The translations under genes were made by a program, and so were the position numbers. Shown piece by piece: positions 1-8,683 of a stretch of 64,000 nucleotides of DNA; within the stretch, counting starts at the first letter, position 1, and each line of letters begins with the position of its first letter. Origin of the DNA: Endoryza sp044226045. GTDB taxonomy: Bacteria; Bacteroidota; Bacteroidia; Chitinophagales; Chitinophagaceae. Location of the stretch: NCBI GenBank assembly GCA_044226045.1, contig JBGAHR010000006.1, forward strand, positions 75,267-139,266, written 5' to 3'. A model generated the notes under the pieces. That model saw only the letters and a program-made list of their open reading frames with translations, ran no database searches and was not told where the DNA came from.

Positions 1-222
1 CTCTCTTATAAAGAGATCATCGAAGCGATCAGGTTACTGTCTCCTTCTTACAGAACAGTATTTAACTTATTTGTCATAGAAGGACTCAGTCATGAAGAGA
101 TTTCCAAAAAGCTGGGCATATCAGTCGGCGCTTCCAAATCCAACCTGTCAAAAGCCAGAGATAACCTAAGAAAACTATTACTCAACAAATCGAAGTTCAA
201 CATTTATGTATCCCCTTTCTGA
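1..222 (+). CDS. ECF RNA polymerase sigma factor, C-terminal fragment (partial)
   Basis: The open frame enters from the left edge and codes 73 residues before a TGA. It holds a sigma-70 region 4 helix-turn-helix: a helix ending LSPSYRTVFNLF, then GLSHEEISKKLGIS, then the recognition helix SKSNLSKARDNLRKLL. This region binds the -35/-33 promoter element, so the missing N-terminus should carry region 2. The stop codon lies inside the next gene (17-bp overlap), which implies translational coupling. In Bacteroidota such a pair is usually an ECF sigma factor followed by its membrane partner. The family call is firm; the regulon cannot be told from this fragment. Confidence 0.85.
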   Translation, partial: LSYKEIIEAIRLLSPSYRTVFNLFVIEGLSHEEISKKLGISVGASKSNLSKARDNLRKLLLNKSKFNIYVSPF

Positions 223-1690
223 TAAAGACCTTGACCGTATAAGCCGGGAAGCTGCGGAGCAGACTGACATGGACCAGAGTCCATCAGGCTGGGAGAAACT
301 GGAACAGCGGCTGAACAAAGAATTACCGCAGGAAAAAGAAAAAGACCGCCGTCGTTTTCTCTGGTTATTCTTTGCGATCCTTCTTTTAAGCGGAACAGGT
401 ACTGTTCTGATCTATAAGAATGGACAGAAAGATCAACCGATAACCCAAACATACAACCATCAATCTGACCCCAATACACCATCAAACGAATCATCTGCTG
501 CCCGTCAGATGGAAAACAAAAATTCGTCTCCCAATAATACCGATAAGCCATCCGCTCCGGCGGCTTCATCCCCTTTATCCGCTCCCTCATCGGCAACCAA
601 TCAACCCGCAACCAATCAACCTGCAACTGCCGATGACAAAACAACTAATCCTAAGATAACTGCTCCGTCTGTGGCGGCCTTCGATCCCGCAAAGACCCGC
701 AGCACCGCAACTGATAATGATCGGCTGGTTTCCGGACGAACAGTAAATCCTTTGCCGAAGAAGTCCGGATTGTCTGCAAAACAGTCATCAAACATTGCAT
801 CCAATCGCTCAGTTATTAATCGCTCAGTGGTCGATCGTTCCGGTAATTCAGTAAACAGGAAAACAACCCTCACCGGGCCTGATTCAAAACTTCCCAACAA
901 ATCAGCAATAACCAATAGCGATAAGCAGGTGACCGAAACGGTCGTTACCGAACCGCTTAAAAATGATTCTTCCGTAACCACCCCGGATAAAGACAGTGTA
1001 ATAACAGTCAGTGTCGCCGATACAGTGGCGAAAACGACTAACACAGCTTCGAAAAAATCTTCCAAATCCGGCACACCCGATCTTAAAAATCGCTGGGCAT
1101 TCGCCGCAGTTACCGGACTCGATTATACTAATATCCATGGACGAACCAGCAGCCGGCTGGGATTCAAATTCGGATTGCAGGCTTCTTTTAATATCACTAA
1201 ACGACTGTCTGTAAATACCGGATTTCTGTTAACCAAAAACTTTTACAAAGCAGACAGCAGCAGTTTTCATCCTCCCAAACACTATTTCACCTATTATGTG
1301 GACCGGCTGAATTGGATTGATGGTTCCTGTTATATGTGGGATATACCTATTAACATCCGTTATGATGTCATCGTAACACCCACCTCCAGATGGTATGTTA
1401 ATGCAGGTATGACCAGTTACATCATGCGAAAACAAAAGTATACGTACGATTATGTATACAACTCGGTTGCCTCGACCAAGCTGTGGGAATCCGGTTCTAC
1501 CCAAAACGAATGGTTTAAAATTGTAAACCTTGGTATTGGCTGGGAAAAACAGCTTTCTAAAAAATGGTCACTGCAGGCAGAACCCTTTATTAAATTACCA
1601 TTAACTGGTGTTGGCTTCGGAAAGATGGATATGAATACCAGTGGTATCCTTTTATCGTTCAGATACCGGCCGAATTTTAAAACAAAGTAA
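206..1690 (+). CDS. Membrane-anchored anti-sigma-like protein with C-terminal outer-membrane-barrel-like domain
   Basis: This 494-residue protein starts inside the stop region of the sigma-factor gene. Residues 1-50 are charged and cytoplasmic-looking, with a helix around WEKLEQRLNKEL. Residues 51-70 form one transmembrane helix. Residues 75-295 are a low-complexity Ser/Thr/Asn/Lys linker with small internal repeats such as NQPAT. The last 200 residues look like alternating beta strands of an outer-membrane-beta-barrel (PorT-like) domain. The layout suggests a protein that holds the sigma factor at the inner membrane while reaching the periplasm or outer membrane. The sigma partnership is inferred from the 17-bp overlap; I do not recognise a canonical zinc anti-sigma motif. 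Confidence 0.7.
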   Translation: MYPLSDKDLDRISREAAEQTDMDQSPSGWEKLEQRLNKELPQEKEKDRRRFLWLFFAILLLSGTGTVLIYKNGQKDQPITQTYNHQSDPNTPSNESSAARQMENKNSSPNNTDKPSAPAASSPLSAPSSATNQPATNQPATADDKTTNPKITAPSVAAFDPAKTRSTATDNDRLVSGRTVNPLPKKSGLSAKQSSNIASNRSVINRSVVDRSGNSVNRKTTLTGPDSKLPNKSAITNSDKQVTETVVTEPLKNDSSVTTPDKDSVITVSVADTVAKTTNTASKKSSKSGTPDLKNRWAFAAVTGLDYTNIHGRTSSRLGFKFGLQASFNITKRLSVNTGFLLTKNFYKADSSSFHPPKHYFTYYVDRLNWIDGSCYMWDIPINIRYDVIVTPTSRWYVNAGMTSYIMRKQKYTYDYVYNSVASTKLWESGSTQNEWFKIVNLGIGWEKQLSKKWSLQAEPFIKLPLTGVGFGKMDMNTSGILLSFRYRPNFKTK

Positions 1691-1735
1691 ACAACCTCCA
1701 TCAGGCAATCTGCGTACAGATAAAAAACAAACTGT

Positions 1736-2572
1736 ATGAAGACAATTGCCTGCGTTGTGGCGTTCATCGCCTCTCTTTCCCTTATTATATATTCCTGCAG
1801 CAAAGGAGATGGAGGCGGTGGAAGCACCAGCAATAATTGCTCCGGCGTTTCAATTAGTGTAACCGCCACCGTTACAGACGCCGATGCCGGAACGGGCAAT
1901 GGTTCAATAGCCGCGTCTGCTTCCGGCGGCAGCGGTACGCTTACCTACAGTATTAATGGAGGAGCGTTCCAGTCGTCGGGTACTTTTAATAACCTGGCCA
2001 AAGGGTCTTATACGGTCACCGCCAAAGACAGCAAAGGATGCACCGGCAGCGCCAGCTTTACCGTTAATGAAAACAATGCCTGTGCCGGCAGCACGATAAC
2101 CATTACAGCTACCAGTACTTCTTCGGACCCCTGTATTGCCAGCGGATCCATTACAGCCACCGCAGGTGGAGGAACGTCTTTCACCTATTCCCTGAATGGC
2201 GGTGCTTTTCAGGCTTCCAACCTATTCAATAATGTTTCACCGGGTGCCTATACCGTAACTGCAAAGGATGGCACAGGTTGCAGCAAGAACACCAACGTCA
2301 CGGTTGCCACCGCGGCCGCCGGCCCCTTGTTTACGGCGGTAAAAGGAGTGGTGACTGCCAATTGCGCATTATCCGGTTGTCATTCCGGTTCATCACCCAC
2401 CGGGGGCATCAATTTCACCGTAGATTGTAATATCGTTATCAATAAAGAAAGAATCAAGGCACGTGCCATTGATGGCAATCCAAGTATTATGCCTCCTACC
2501 GGTGCGTTACCGCAGGCAGACCGTGACAAGATTACTGCCTGGCTGACTGCCGGTGGAAAATTCACCGACTGA
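1736..2572 (+). CDS. Lipoprotein with SprB-type repeats and a C-terminal CX4CH cytochrome-c-like domain
   Basis: This 278-residue protein opens with a lipoprotein signal peptide (hydrophobic stretch ending IIYSC). Two or more SprB-like repeats follow, each with the pattern TYSINGGAFQSS, then FNNL, then SYTVTAKDSKGC. The last 75 residues change character: NCALSGCHSG is a CX4CH haem-attachment-like motif, and NPSIMPP supplies a possible methionine ligand before the final helix ITAWLTAGGKF. This is the usual order of a small mono-haem cytochrome c. It follows the sigma/anti-sigma pair by 45 bp and may share its transcript. Role in surface electron transfer or adhesion is not known; haem binding is inference. 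Confidence 0.7.
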   Translation: MKTIACVVAFIASLSLIIYSCSKGDGGGGSTSNNCSGVSISVTATVTDADAGTGNGSIAASASGGSGTLTYSINGGAFQSSGTFNNLAKGSYTVTAKDSKGCTGSASFTVNENNACAGSTITITATSTSSDPCIASGSITATAGGGTSFTYSLNGGAFQASNLFNNVSPGAYTVTAKDGTGCSKNTNVTVATAAAGPLFTAVKGVVTANCALSGCHSGSSPTGGINFTVDCNIVINKERIKARAIDGNPSIMPPTGALPQADRDKITAWLTAGGKFTD

Positions 2573-2606
2573 TGCCTGATTAACCATTACATTTACCTGT
2601 CCCCGA

Positions 2607-2628
2607 CCCCGCCACCGGCGGGGTTTTT
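2607..2628 (+). terminator. Rho-independent terminator after the SprB lipoprotein gene
   Basis: CCCCGCC and GGCGGGG form a perfect 7-bp GC stem with a 3-base loop, followed by five T residues. It lies 34 bp past the lipoprotein stop codon. Confidence 0.9.
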
Positions 2629-2636
2629 GTTATGCC

Positions 2637-3020
2637 TCATTGTTGATGAAACCAAACAGGCTTGCGGTCATTCCATTCGCCATTATAATTGATGAAAAGC
2701 TCCTCCCCCGCTTTTATGAAACGAACCGTTTTGATGGAAATCGTTCTTTCCTCAAAACTCATTTCATACTCGCAGTTGGAATGATAGGAATGATTGTAGA
2801 TCGGCACATATCCCAACGCCATACAACATTCCGCGTTCTGTGGCCCCCATTCGAAGATATAGTCGTGCAGCAGTGTTTGATCCAGTAATTTTCTGTCCCC
2901 GGCAGACATCACTATGACCGGCGCCACCTCGATCAGGGTATCTTTTTCGAGACTTTCCGTTGTATAAACCCCTCGGCCCATATCCCCTGAGGGGCCGATC
3001 ACCAGGCAGGGAAGTATCAT
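2637..3020 (-). CDS. SET domain-containing protein (putative protein-lysine methyltransferase)
   Basis: This compact 127-residue protein is almost entirely a SET domain. GRGVYTT (residues 15-21) is the N-terminal SET motif. YNHSYHSNCEY (75-85) holds the NHS element that contacts S-adenosylmethionine, and GEELFINYNG (105-114) is the C-terminal GEEL.xxY motif with the catalytic-type tyrosine. There are no pre-SET or post-SET zinc regions, as in other short bacterial SET proteins. It is convergent with the preceding lipoprotein gene. The fold is clear; the target protein, and whether it is active, are not visible. Start is ATG. Confidence 0.88.
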   Translation of the reverse strand: MILPCLVIGPSGDMGRGVYTTESLEKDTLIEVAPVIVMSAGDRKLLDQTLLHDYIFEWGPQNAECCMALGYVPIYNHSYHSNCEYEMSFEERTISIKTVRFIKAGEELFINYNGEWNDRKPVWFHQQ

Positions 3021-3105
3021 TGTATTTGTTATTTATTGGTAAACAGACCGGGTACCCAATCGATAGTTGTTTCCCCGCTTAATCGCGAATTTAGTATTTT
3101 GCAAC

Positions 3106-4497
3106 ATGAGCATGGACCAAGAAATCAGCTCCGTCAAAGATCAGTTCCTGGAGGTTGTTCAAAAGGAAGATGTTTTGGAAATACGTGAATTCCTGAACGA
3201 TCAAAATATCAGCGATGTAGCTGAACTGATCAATGACCTCCCGGAATATGAACACCAGATCGTGGGCAACATGAGTGTGCATCGCGCGGCCAGCGTGTTC
3301 AAGATTCTTGACACCCCTACTCAGAAAAATATTATCCAGGAGCTGCCCCCTTTCAAAACTGCCGAACTCCTCAACGAATTGCCTTCAGACGACCGTACGG
3401 CTTTCCTGGAAGAACTTCCCAGTGAAGTGGTGAAAGAATTAATCAAACTGCTCGATCCGGAAGAACGAAAAATTACCCTCTCACTGCTGGGCTACCCAGA
3501 AGGAAGTGTCGGCAGGCTGATGACCACCGACTATATTGCCGTACAGGTAGATTGGACCGTACAGGAAGTTTTGGAGCATATCCGTGAAGTTGGCAAGGAC
3601 AGTGAAACCATCGACGTCATCTATGTGGTGAATGAAAAAGGAGAGTTTGTGGATGATATCCGGATACGGGAGATCATCCTGGCCAAACCCGACCGCATCA
3701 TTGGCGATATCATTGATAATCGATTTATCACACTCAATGTAAACGACGACCAGGAAATAGCGAACCAGATCTTTAAAATGAACAACCGGGTGGCCCTGCC
3801 GGTAGTGGATGACAAGAATATTCTTTTGGGAATTGTAACCATTGACGACGTATTGTGGGTGGCCAATGAAGAGTTCAGTGAAGACATGCAAAAAATCGGT
3901 GGTACGGAAGCGTTGGATGAACCCTACCTTGAAATGCCGCTTGTCAAACTGTTCAAAAAGCGAATTGTCTGGCTGGTTGTCCTTTTCCTGGGCGAAATGC
4001 TTACGGCTACCGCCATGGGATATTTTGAAGATGAGATCGCCAAAGCGGTGGTACTCGCTCTTTTTGTTCCACTGATCATTTCGAGTGGAGGCAATAGCGG
4101 ATCACAGGCATCCACGCTCATCATTCAGGCTATGGCGGTAGGTGAAATCCATGTTCATGACTGGTGGCGTGTGATGCGAAGGGAAATTATCCAGGGACTG
4201 ATGCTTGGTTTTGTGCTCGGCCTTATTGGCTTCATCCGTATTGTGGTCTGGTCATCGGTGTTCCCCCATATTTATGGTGAACATTATTTAAGGATCGGGG
4301 TGGCTGTTGCGTTTTCACTCGTAGGGGTTGTGTTATGGGGAACCCTGATCGGATCTATGTTTCCGATGTTGTTGAAAAAACTCGGCGCCGATCCCGCCGT
4401 AAGTTCTGCCCCCTTTGTGGCCACTATGGTCGATGTTACCGGTTTGATCATTTATTTTTCGCTAGCCTTCCTGTTCCTTCAGGGACTTCTGCTCTGA
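3106..4497 (+). CDS. mgtE: Magnesium transporter MgtE
   Basis: MgtE is a homodimeric inner-membrane Mg2+ channel gated by cytoplasmic Mg2+. The 463-residue product has the full family order: an N-terminal superhelical MgtE_N domain (about residues 25-130, with the repeated ELPS and LLNEL patterns), a tandem CBS pair (about 140-255), a connecting helix, and five membrane helices (about 280-463). The pore region contains SSGGNSGSQAST and the following helix region. I chose the ATG at 3106; an upstream in-frame TTG at 3067 would add 13 residues with no family support. The gene stands alone, transcribed away from the SET gene. Confidence 0.96.
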   Translation: MSMDQEISSVKDQFLEVVQKEDVLEIREFLNDQNISDVAELINDLPEYEHQIVGNMSVHRAASVFKILDTPTQKNIIQELPPFKTAELLNELPSDDRTAFLEELPSEVVKELIKLLDPEERKITLSLLGYPEGSVGRLMTTDYIAVQVDWTVQEVLEHIREVGKDSETIDVIYVVNEKGEFVDDIRIREIILAKPDRIIGDIIDNRFITLNVNDDQEIANQIFKMNNRVALPVVDDKNILLGIVTIDDVLWVANEEFSEDMQKIGGTEALDEPYLEMPLVKLFKKRIVWLVVLFLGEMLTATAMGYFEDEIAKAVVLALFVPLIISSGGNSGSQASTLIIQAMAVGEIHVHDWWRVMRREIIQGLMLGFVLGLIGFIRIVVWSSVFPHIYGEHYLRIGVAVAFSLVGVVLWGTLIGSMFPMLLKKLGADPAVSSAPFVATMVDVTGLIIYFSLAFLFLQGLLL

Positions 4498-4580
4498 TGC
4501 CGTCAACGATCACTTGCCTTTTTTTTAATAATATTGCTGTCAGTTTCAATTAACTAACATTCATTAAACTCGGAAAAACC

Positions 4581-6416
4581 ATGTGTGGAATTGTTGGATA
4601 TACTGGTTCCAGGGAAGCCTATCCTGTTATCATCAAAGGACTGAAAAGACTTGAATACCGCGGTTACGACAGTACAGGCGTTGCATTGTTGAACAGCGGC
4701 CTGAACGTGTACAAAAAGAAAGGCAAGGTAGCTGACCTGGAAGAAACATTGGTGGGTAAGAATCTCCACGCAAACACCGGCATTGGTCATACCCGTTGGG
4801 CTACTCACGGAGAGCCCAGCGACCGGAACGCACATCCGCATTCCAGCGCTTCCGGCAAACTGGCGATGATACATAACGGCATTATCGAAAACTACGCTCA
4901 ATTAAAAAAAGAACTCAGCAACAAAGGATACCAGTTCAGCAGCGATACCGATACGGAGGTATTGCTCAATTTCATTGAAGAGATCAAGAACAACAACCAA
5001 TGTAACCTTGAAGAAGCGGTGCGGATCGCCCTCAAGCGGGTGGTAGGCGCTTATGTCATCCTGATCCTCGACCAGGATGATCCGGACACTATTATCGCTG
5101 CCCGCAAAGGCAGTCCACTGGTGATCGGTATTGGCAAAGGAGAACATTTTCTGGGTTCAGATGCCAGCCCGATGCTGGAATACACCAATAAGGTGGTATA
5201 TGTGAACGACTATGAACTGGCCATTGTAAAACCAGATGAACTGGTATTGAAAAACCTTGGTAACGAAAAGATCACTCCGTATGTGCAGAAGCTGGATATA
5301 GAGTTGGCAGCTATCGAAAAAGGCGGGTATGATCATTTCATGCTGAAAGAAATATTCGAACAGCCGCAAACCATATTCGATTGCTTGCGGGGCAGGCTGG
5401 ATGTAACGAAGGGCACGATCACGATGGCCGGCGTGCAAAATCATATCGACAAACTCAAAGCTGCTCCGCGCATCATTATTGTAGCTTGCGGAACCAGCTG
5501 GCATGCGGGACTGATTGCCGAATATATCATAGAAGAACTTTGCCGGATTCCCGTGGAAGTGGAATACGCTTCCGAATTCAGGTACAGGAACCCGGTCATT
5601 CATCCGGGTGATGTGATCATCGCCGTATCGCAGAGCGGTGAAACCGCCGATACACTGGTCGCCATCGAACGGGCGAAAGAGCAGGGAGCCGTTATTTTCG
5701 GTGTGGTCAATGTGGTAGGCTCTTCCATCGCCCGCTTGTCTGATACGGGCGCCTATACACATGCCGGCCCTGAAATCGGCGTAGCCAGCACAAAGGCTTT
5801 TACTGCTCAATTAGCGGTGCTCACCATGATTGCCATCAAGATCGCCTTTGAAAAAGGCTCGATCGATCGCCAGCGCTTTGATTACTTATTAAATGAATTG
5901 AACGATATCCCCGCCAAAGTGGAACTGGTATTGCAACAGCAGGATAAAATAAAAACGCTTGCCGAAAAATACAAAGATGCCCGCGACTTCCTCTATCTCG
6001 GAAGAGGGTATAATTTCCCGGTGGCACTGGAAGGAGCGCTTAAACTCAAAGAAATATCCTACATACATGCCGAGGGATATCCGGCCGCAGAAATGAAACA
6101 TGGGCCTATTGCCCTGGTAGACGATCAGCTGCCGGTGGTGTTTGTGGCTACCCGCGACTCCTACCACGAAAAAATTGTCAGCAATATCCAGGAGATAAAA
6201 GCCCGTAAAGGAAAAGTGCTGGCAGTGATTACTGATGGAGATGAAATGATCATGGGCCTGGCTGATGATTATATCGAAGTACCGCCAGCCGATGAAATTG
6301 TAGCTCCCATGCTTAGCACCATTCCCATGCAATTACTGGCCTACTATATTGGCGTTGCCAAAGGCCTGGATGTTGATAAACCACGCAACCTGGCAAAGAG
6401 CGTAACCGTAGAATAA
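4581..6416 (+). CDS. glmS: Glutamine--fructose-6-phosphate aminotransferase (isomerizing)
   Basis: GlmS makes glucosamine-6-phosphate from fructose-6-phosphate and glutamine, the first step to UDP-GlcNAc for peptidoglycan and LPS. The 611-residue length is normal. The start MCGIVGYTG places the catalytic cysteine at position 2, to be exposed after Met removal. GHTRWATHGEPS and HNGIIENY complete the glutaminase half. Two SIS sugar-isomerase domains follow (about 285-420 and 460-590), with CGTSWHAG and SQSGETADT binding the sugar phosphate. The C-terminus KSVTVE is the conserved family tail. A DUF4954 gene follows 32 bp later and is probably co-transcribed. No glmS ribozyme is expected or seen. 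Confidence 0.97.
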   Translation: MCGIVGYTGSREAYPVIIKGLKRLEYRGYDSTGVALLNSGLNVYKKKGKVADLEETLVGKNLHANTGIGHTRWATHGEPSDRNAHPHSSASGKLAMIHNGIIENYAQLKKELSNKGYQFSSDTDTEVLLNFIEEIKNNNQCNLEEAVRIALKRVVGAYVILILDQDDPDTIIAARKGSPLVIGIGKGEHFLGSDASPMLEYTNKVVYVNDYELAIVKPDELVLKNLGNEKITPYVQKLDIELAAIEKGGYDHFMLKEIFEQPQTIFDCLRGRLDVTKGTITMAGVQNHIDKLKAAPRIIIVACGTSWHAGLIAEYIIEELCRIPVEVEYASEFRYRNPVIHPGDVIIAVSQSGETADTLVAIERAKEQGAVIFGVVNVVGSSIARLSDTGAYTHAGPEIGVASTKAFTAQLAVLTMIAIKIAFEKGSIDRQRFDYLLNELNDIPAKVELVLQQQDKIKTLAEKYKDARDFLYLGRGYNFPVALEGALKLKEISYIHAEGYPAAEMKHGPIALVDDQLPVVFVATRDSYHEKIVSNIQEIKARKGKVLAVITDGDEMIMGLADDYIEVPPADEIVAPMLSTIPMQLLAYYIGVAKGLDVDKPRNLAKSVTVE

Positions 6417-6448
6417 TAACGGCCCCATTCAATCCATAAATCGATCCA

Positions 6449-8659
6449 ATGAACCAGATTCATAAAAGTCCTGTGCAGTCGCTTGGTTATAATTTTATCC
6501 CTGCCGAATACCTGCCCAAAGGAAAAAATGAATATTATCTCCGAAATCGTCAAAACACCAGCGGCATCCACTACAGAGGGCTCACCGCTTACGAAATCGA
6601 AGTACTGGTTCGCAATCGCAATACCTCCGACGACTGGAACAAACTACTGGTAGGCGACGCGTTCAATCCCGAACTGGTTCAGGATTGTAAATTTTACGGG
6701 TTGGTAAGAATTGGCAAGCTCGAGCCGTACTATCTCGAATTCCACAACCTGCGCAGACCTGTAGGCCTTTACAATAGCACCATCATCAGCTGTGATTTTG
6801 GCGACAATGTTGTAGTAGACAATGTCAATTATATTTCTCATTACATTGTCGGAAGCGACGTAATGCTGGTGAATATAAATGAAATTGCCGCTACCGATCA
6901 TGCCAAATTCGGAAATGGAATTCTTAAACAGGGTGAACCGGAAAGCAGGCGTATCTGGCTGGAAGTCTGCAATGAAAATGGCGGGAGAAGTATTGTGCCC
7001 TTTGACGGCATGTTGCCCGGCGATGCTTATCTATGGACAAGATTTCGTGACAACCACAAACTACAGCAGCGATTCAAGGAGTTTACCGATAAACAGTTTG
7101 ATCATCATTATGGATTTTATGGCACCATCGGAGATCGCACTGTTATCAAAAACTGTCGCATACTCAAGGATGTGAATATTGGTACCGATGCTTATCTCAA
7201 AGGAGCCAATAAAGTTAAAAATGTAACGATCAATTCCTCCGCGGAAGCCAAGACACAAATCGGAGAAGGTTGTGAACTCGTGAATGGCATTATCGATTAC
7301 GGTTGCCGGATTTTTTATGGGGTTAAAGCGGTTCGCTTTTTCCTGGCATCTCACTCACAACTGAAATACGGCGCCAGGCTGATCAATTCTTACCTGGGAA
7401 ACAATTCCACCATTTCCTGTTGTGAAGTACTGAACTCTCTTATATTTCCGGCACATGAGCAACACCACAACAATTCATTTCTTTGTGCCGCGCTCATCAA
7501 CGGACAAAGCAACATGGCCGCCGGTGCCACTGTGGGTTCCAATCACAACAGCCGCAGCCCGGATGGAGAAATTATTGCCGGAAGAGGGTTCTGGCCAGGA
7601 TTGTGCGTCAGCCTTAAACACAATTCGAGGTTTGCCTCTTTTAACATCCTGGCCAAAGGCGACTATCCTGCCGAACTGAATATTCCCTTACCCTTTTCAC
7701 TCATCAGCAATGATATGAGTAAGGATGAGTTGCAGGTCATGCCGGCTTACTGGTTCATGTATAATATGTACGCCCTGGCCCGAAATGCCTGGAAATACGG
7801 AGACCGGGATAAGAGAATTGAAAAGACCCAACTACTGGACTATCATTTCCTCGCACCAGATACGATCAACGAAATTCGGGATGCCATCTATTATCTCGAA
7901 GAGCAGACCGGAAAGGCCTATCAAAAATCGCAACAGCTATCGTCAAATACCCCCACAGCAGAACTGGTTAGTATCGGACGGAAAGTACTCATGCATCCTT
8001 CCAATGCGGTAGACCAACTGGAAATTCTGGCAGAAGGATTTGAAAATTCGAACAGAAAAGTAGTGTTGCTGAAAGTGTCACAGGCTTATGAGATTTTTAA
8101 AGAGTTGATCATTTTGTATGCTGTTGAATTACTGGCAGCCTACCTGATGAAAAACAAGTCCCACTCCTTGCAAGAAACGATCGCCTCCTTTCCGGCCATT
8201 AAAAAACCAGAGAGCTGGATTAATGTGGGCGGACAATTGATACCTGAAAAATCAGTGAACAAACTGCTCGAACAAATTGAATCCGGCCGATACAAGTCAT
8301 GGAAAGACGTTCATTCCTTCTACCAAAAAATGGCTGATCAATATGAACTTGACAAATTGATGCATGCCTTCTCCATATTGAAAGAAATACATGGCATTGA
8401 TATCCGTAAAGCCACTGCTCCATCATTGAAAAACTTATTGACCCAAAGCCTTACCACCCGGGAGTGGATGACTAAAGGTATTTACGATTCACGGGCGAAG
8501 GACTATTCCAACGAGTTTCGTCAAATGGTTTATACCAGCAAGGAGGAAATGAACCAGGTCATCGGCAAACTGGAAGAAAACAGTTTTATCCGGCAGGAAA
8601 CCGAACGCTTGAAGACTTTCAAATCGCAGATCAACCAATTGATCCGTCAATTAAAATAA
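6449..8659 (+). CDS. DUF4954 family protein with left-handed beta-helix repeats
   Basis: This 736-residue protein is cytosolic, with no signal peptide. I recognise it as DUF4954 from its opening (SLGYNFIPAEYLPKG; NRNTSDDW) and length. Residues 95-385 show hexapeptide-like repeats, for example GDRTVIKNCRILKDVNIG, then NVTINSSAEAKTQIGEG, then NSYLGNNSTISCCEVLNS. These resemble the left-handed beta-helix of nucleotidyl- and acyl-transferases such as GlmU. The C-terminal 300 residues are helical. Its position directly after glmS suggests a part in amino-sugar or nucleotide-sugar metabolism. That is inference; I can name no reaction. Confidence 0.8.
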   Translation: MNQIHKSPVQSLGYNFIPAEYLPKGKNEYYLRNRQNTSGIHYRGLTAYEIEVLVRNRNTSDDWNKLLVGDAFNPELVQDCKFYGLVRIGKLEPYYLEFHNLRRPVGLYNSTIISCDFGDNVVVDNVNYISHYIVGSDVMLVNINEIAATDHAKFGNGILKQGEPESRRIWLEVCNENGGRSIVPFDGMLPGDAYLWTRFRDNHKLQQRFKEFTDKQFDHHYGFYGTIGDRTVIKNCRILKDVNIGTDAYLKGANKVKNVTINSSAEAKTQIGEGCELVNGIIDYGCRIFYGVKAVRFFLASHSQLKYGARLINSYLGNNSTISCCEVLNSLIFPAHEQHHNNSFLCAALINGQSNMAAGATVGSNHNSRSPDGEIIAGRGFWPGLCVSLKHNSRFASFNILAKGDYPAELNIPLPFSLISNDMSKDELQVMPAYWFMYNMYALARNAWKYGDRDKRIEKTQLLDYHFLAPDTINEIRDAIYYLEEQTGKAYQKSQQLSSNTPTAELVSIGRKVLMHPSNAVDQLEILAEGFENSNRKVVLLKVSQAYEIFKELIILYAVELLAAYLMKNKSHSLQETIASFPAIKKPESWINVGGQLIPEKSVNKLLEQIESGRYKSWKDVHSFYQKMADQYELDKLMHAFSILKEIHGIDIRKATAPSLKNLLTQSLTTREWMTKGIYDSRAKDYSNEFRQMVYTSKEEMNQVIGKLEENSFIRQETERLKTFKSQINQLIRQLK

Positions 8660-8683
8660 GTTTTGTTTACCGGTAGAAACTAT

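Noticed and set aside
616..1138. Minus-strand frames inside the anti-sigma-like gene
   Set aside because: They are shadows of a low-complexity linker; no start site or family pattern.
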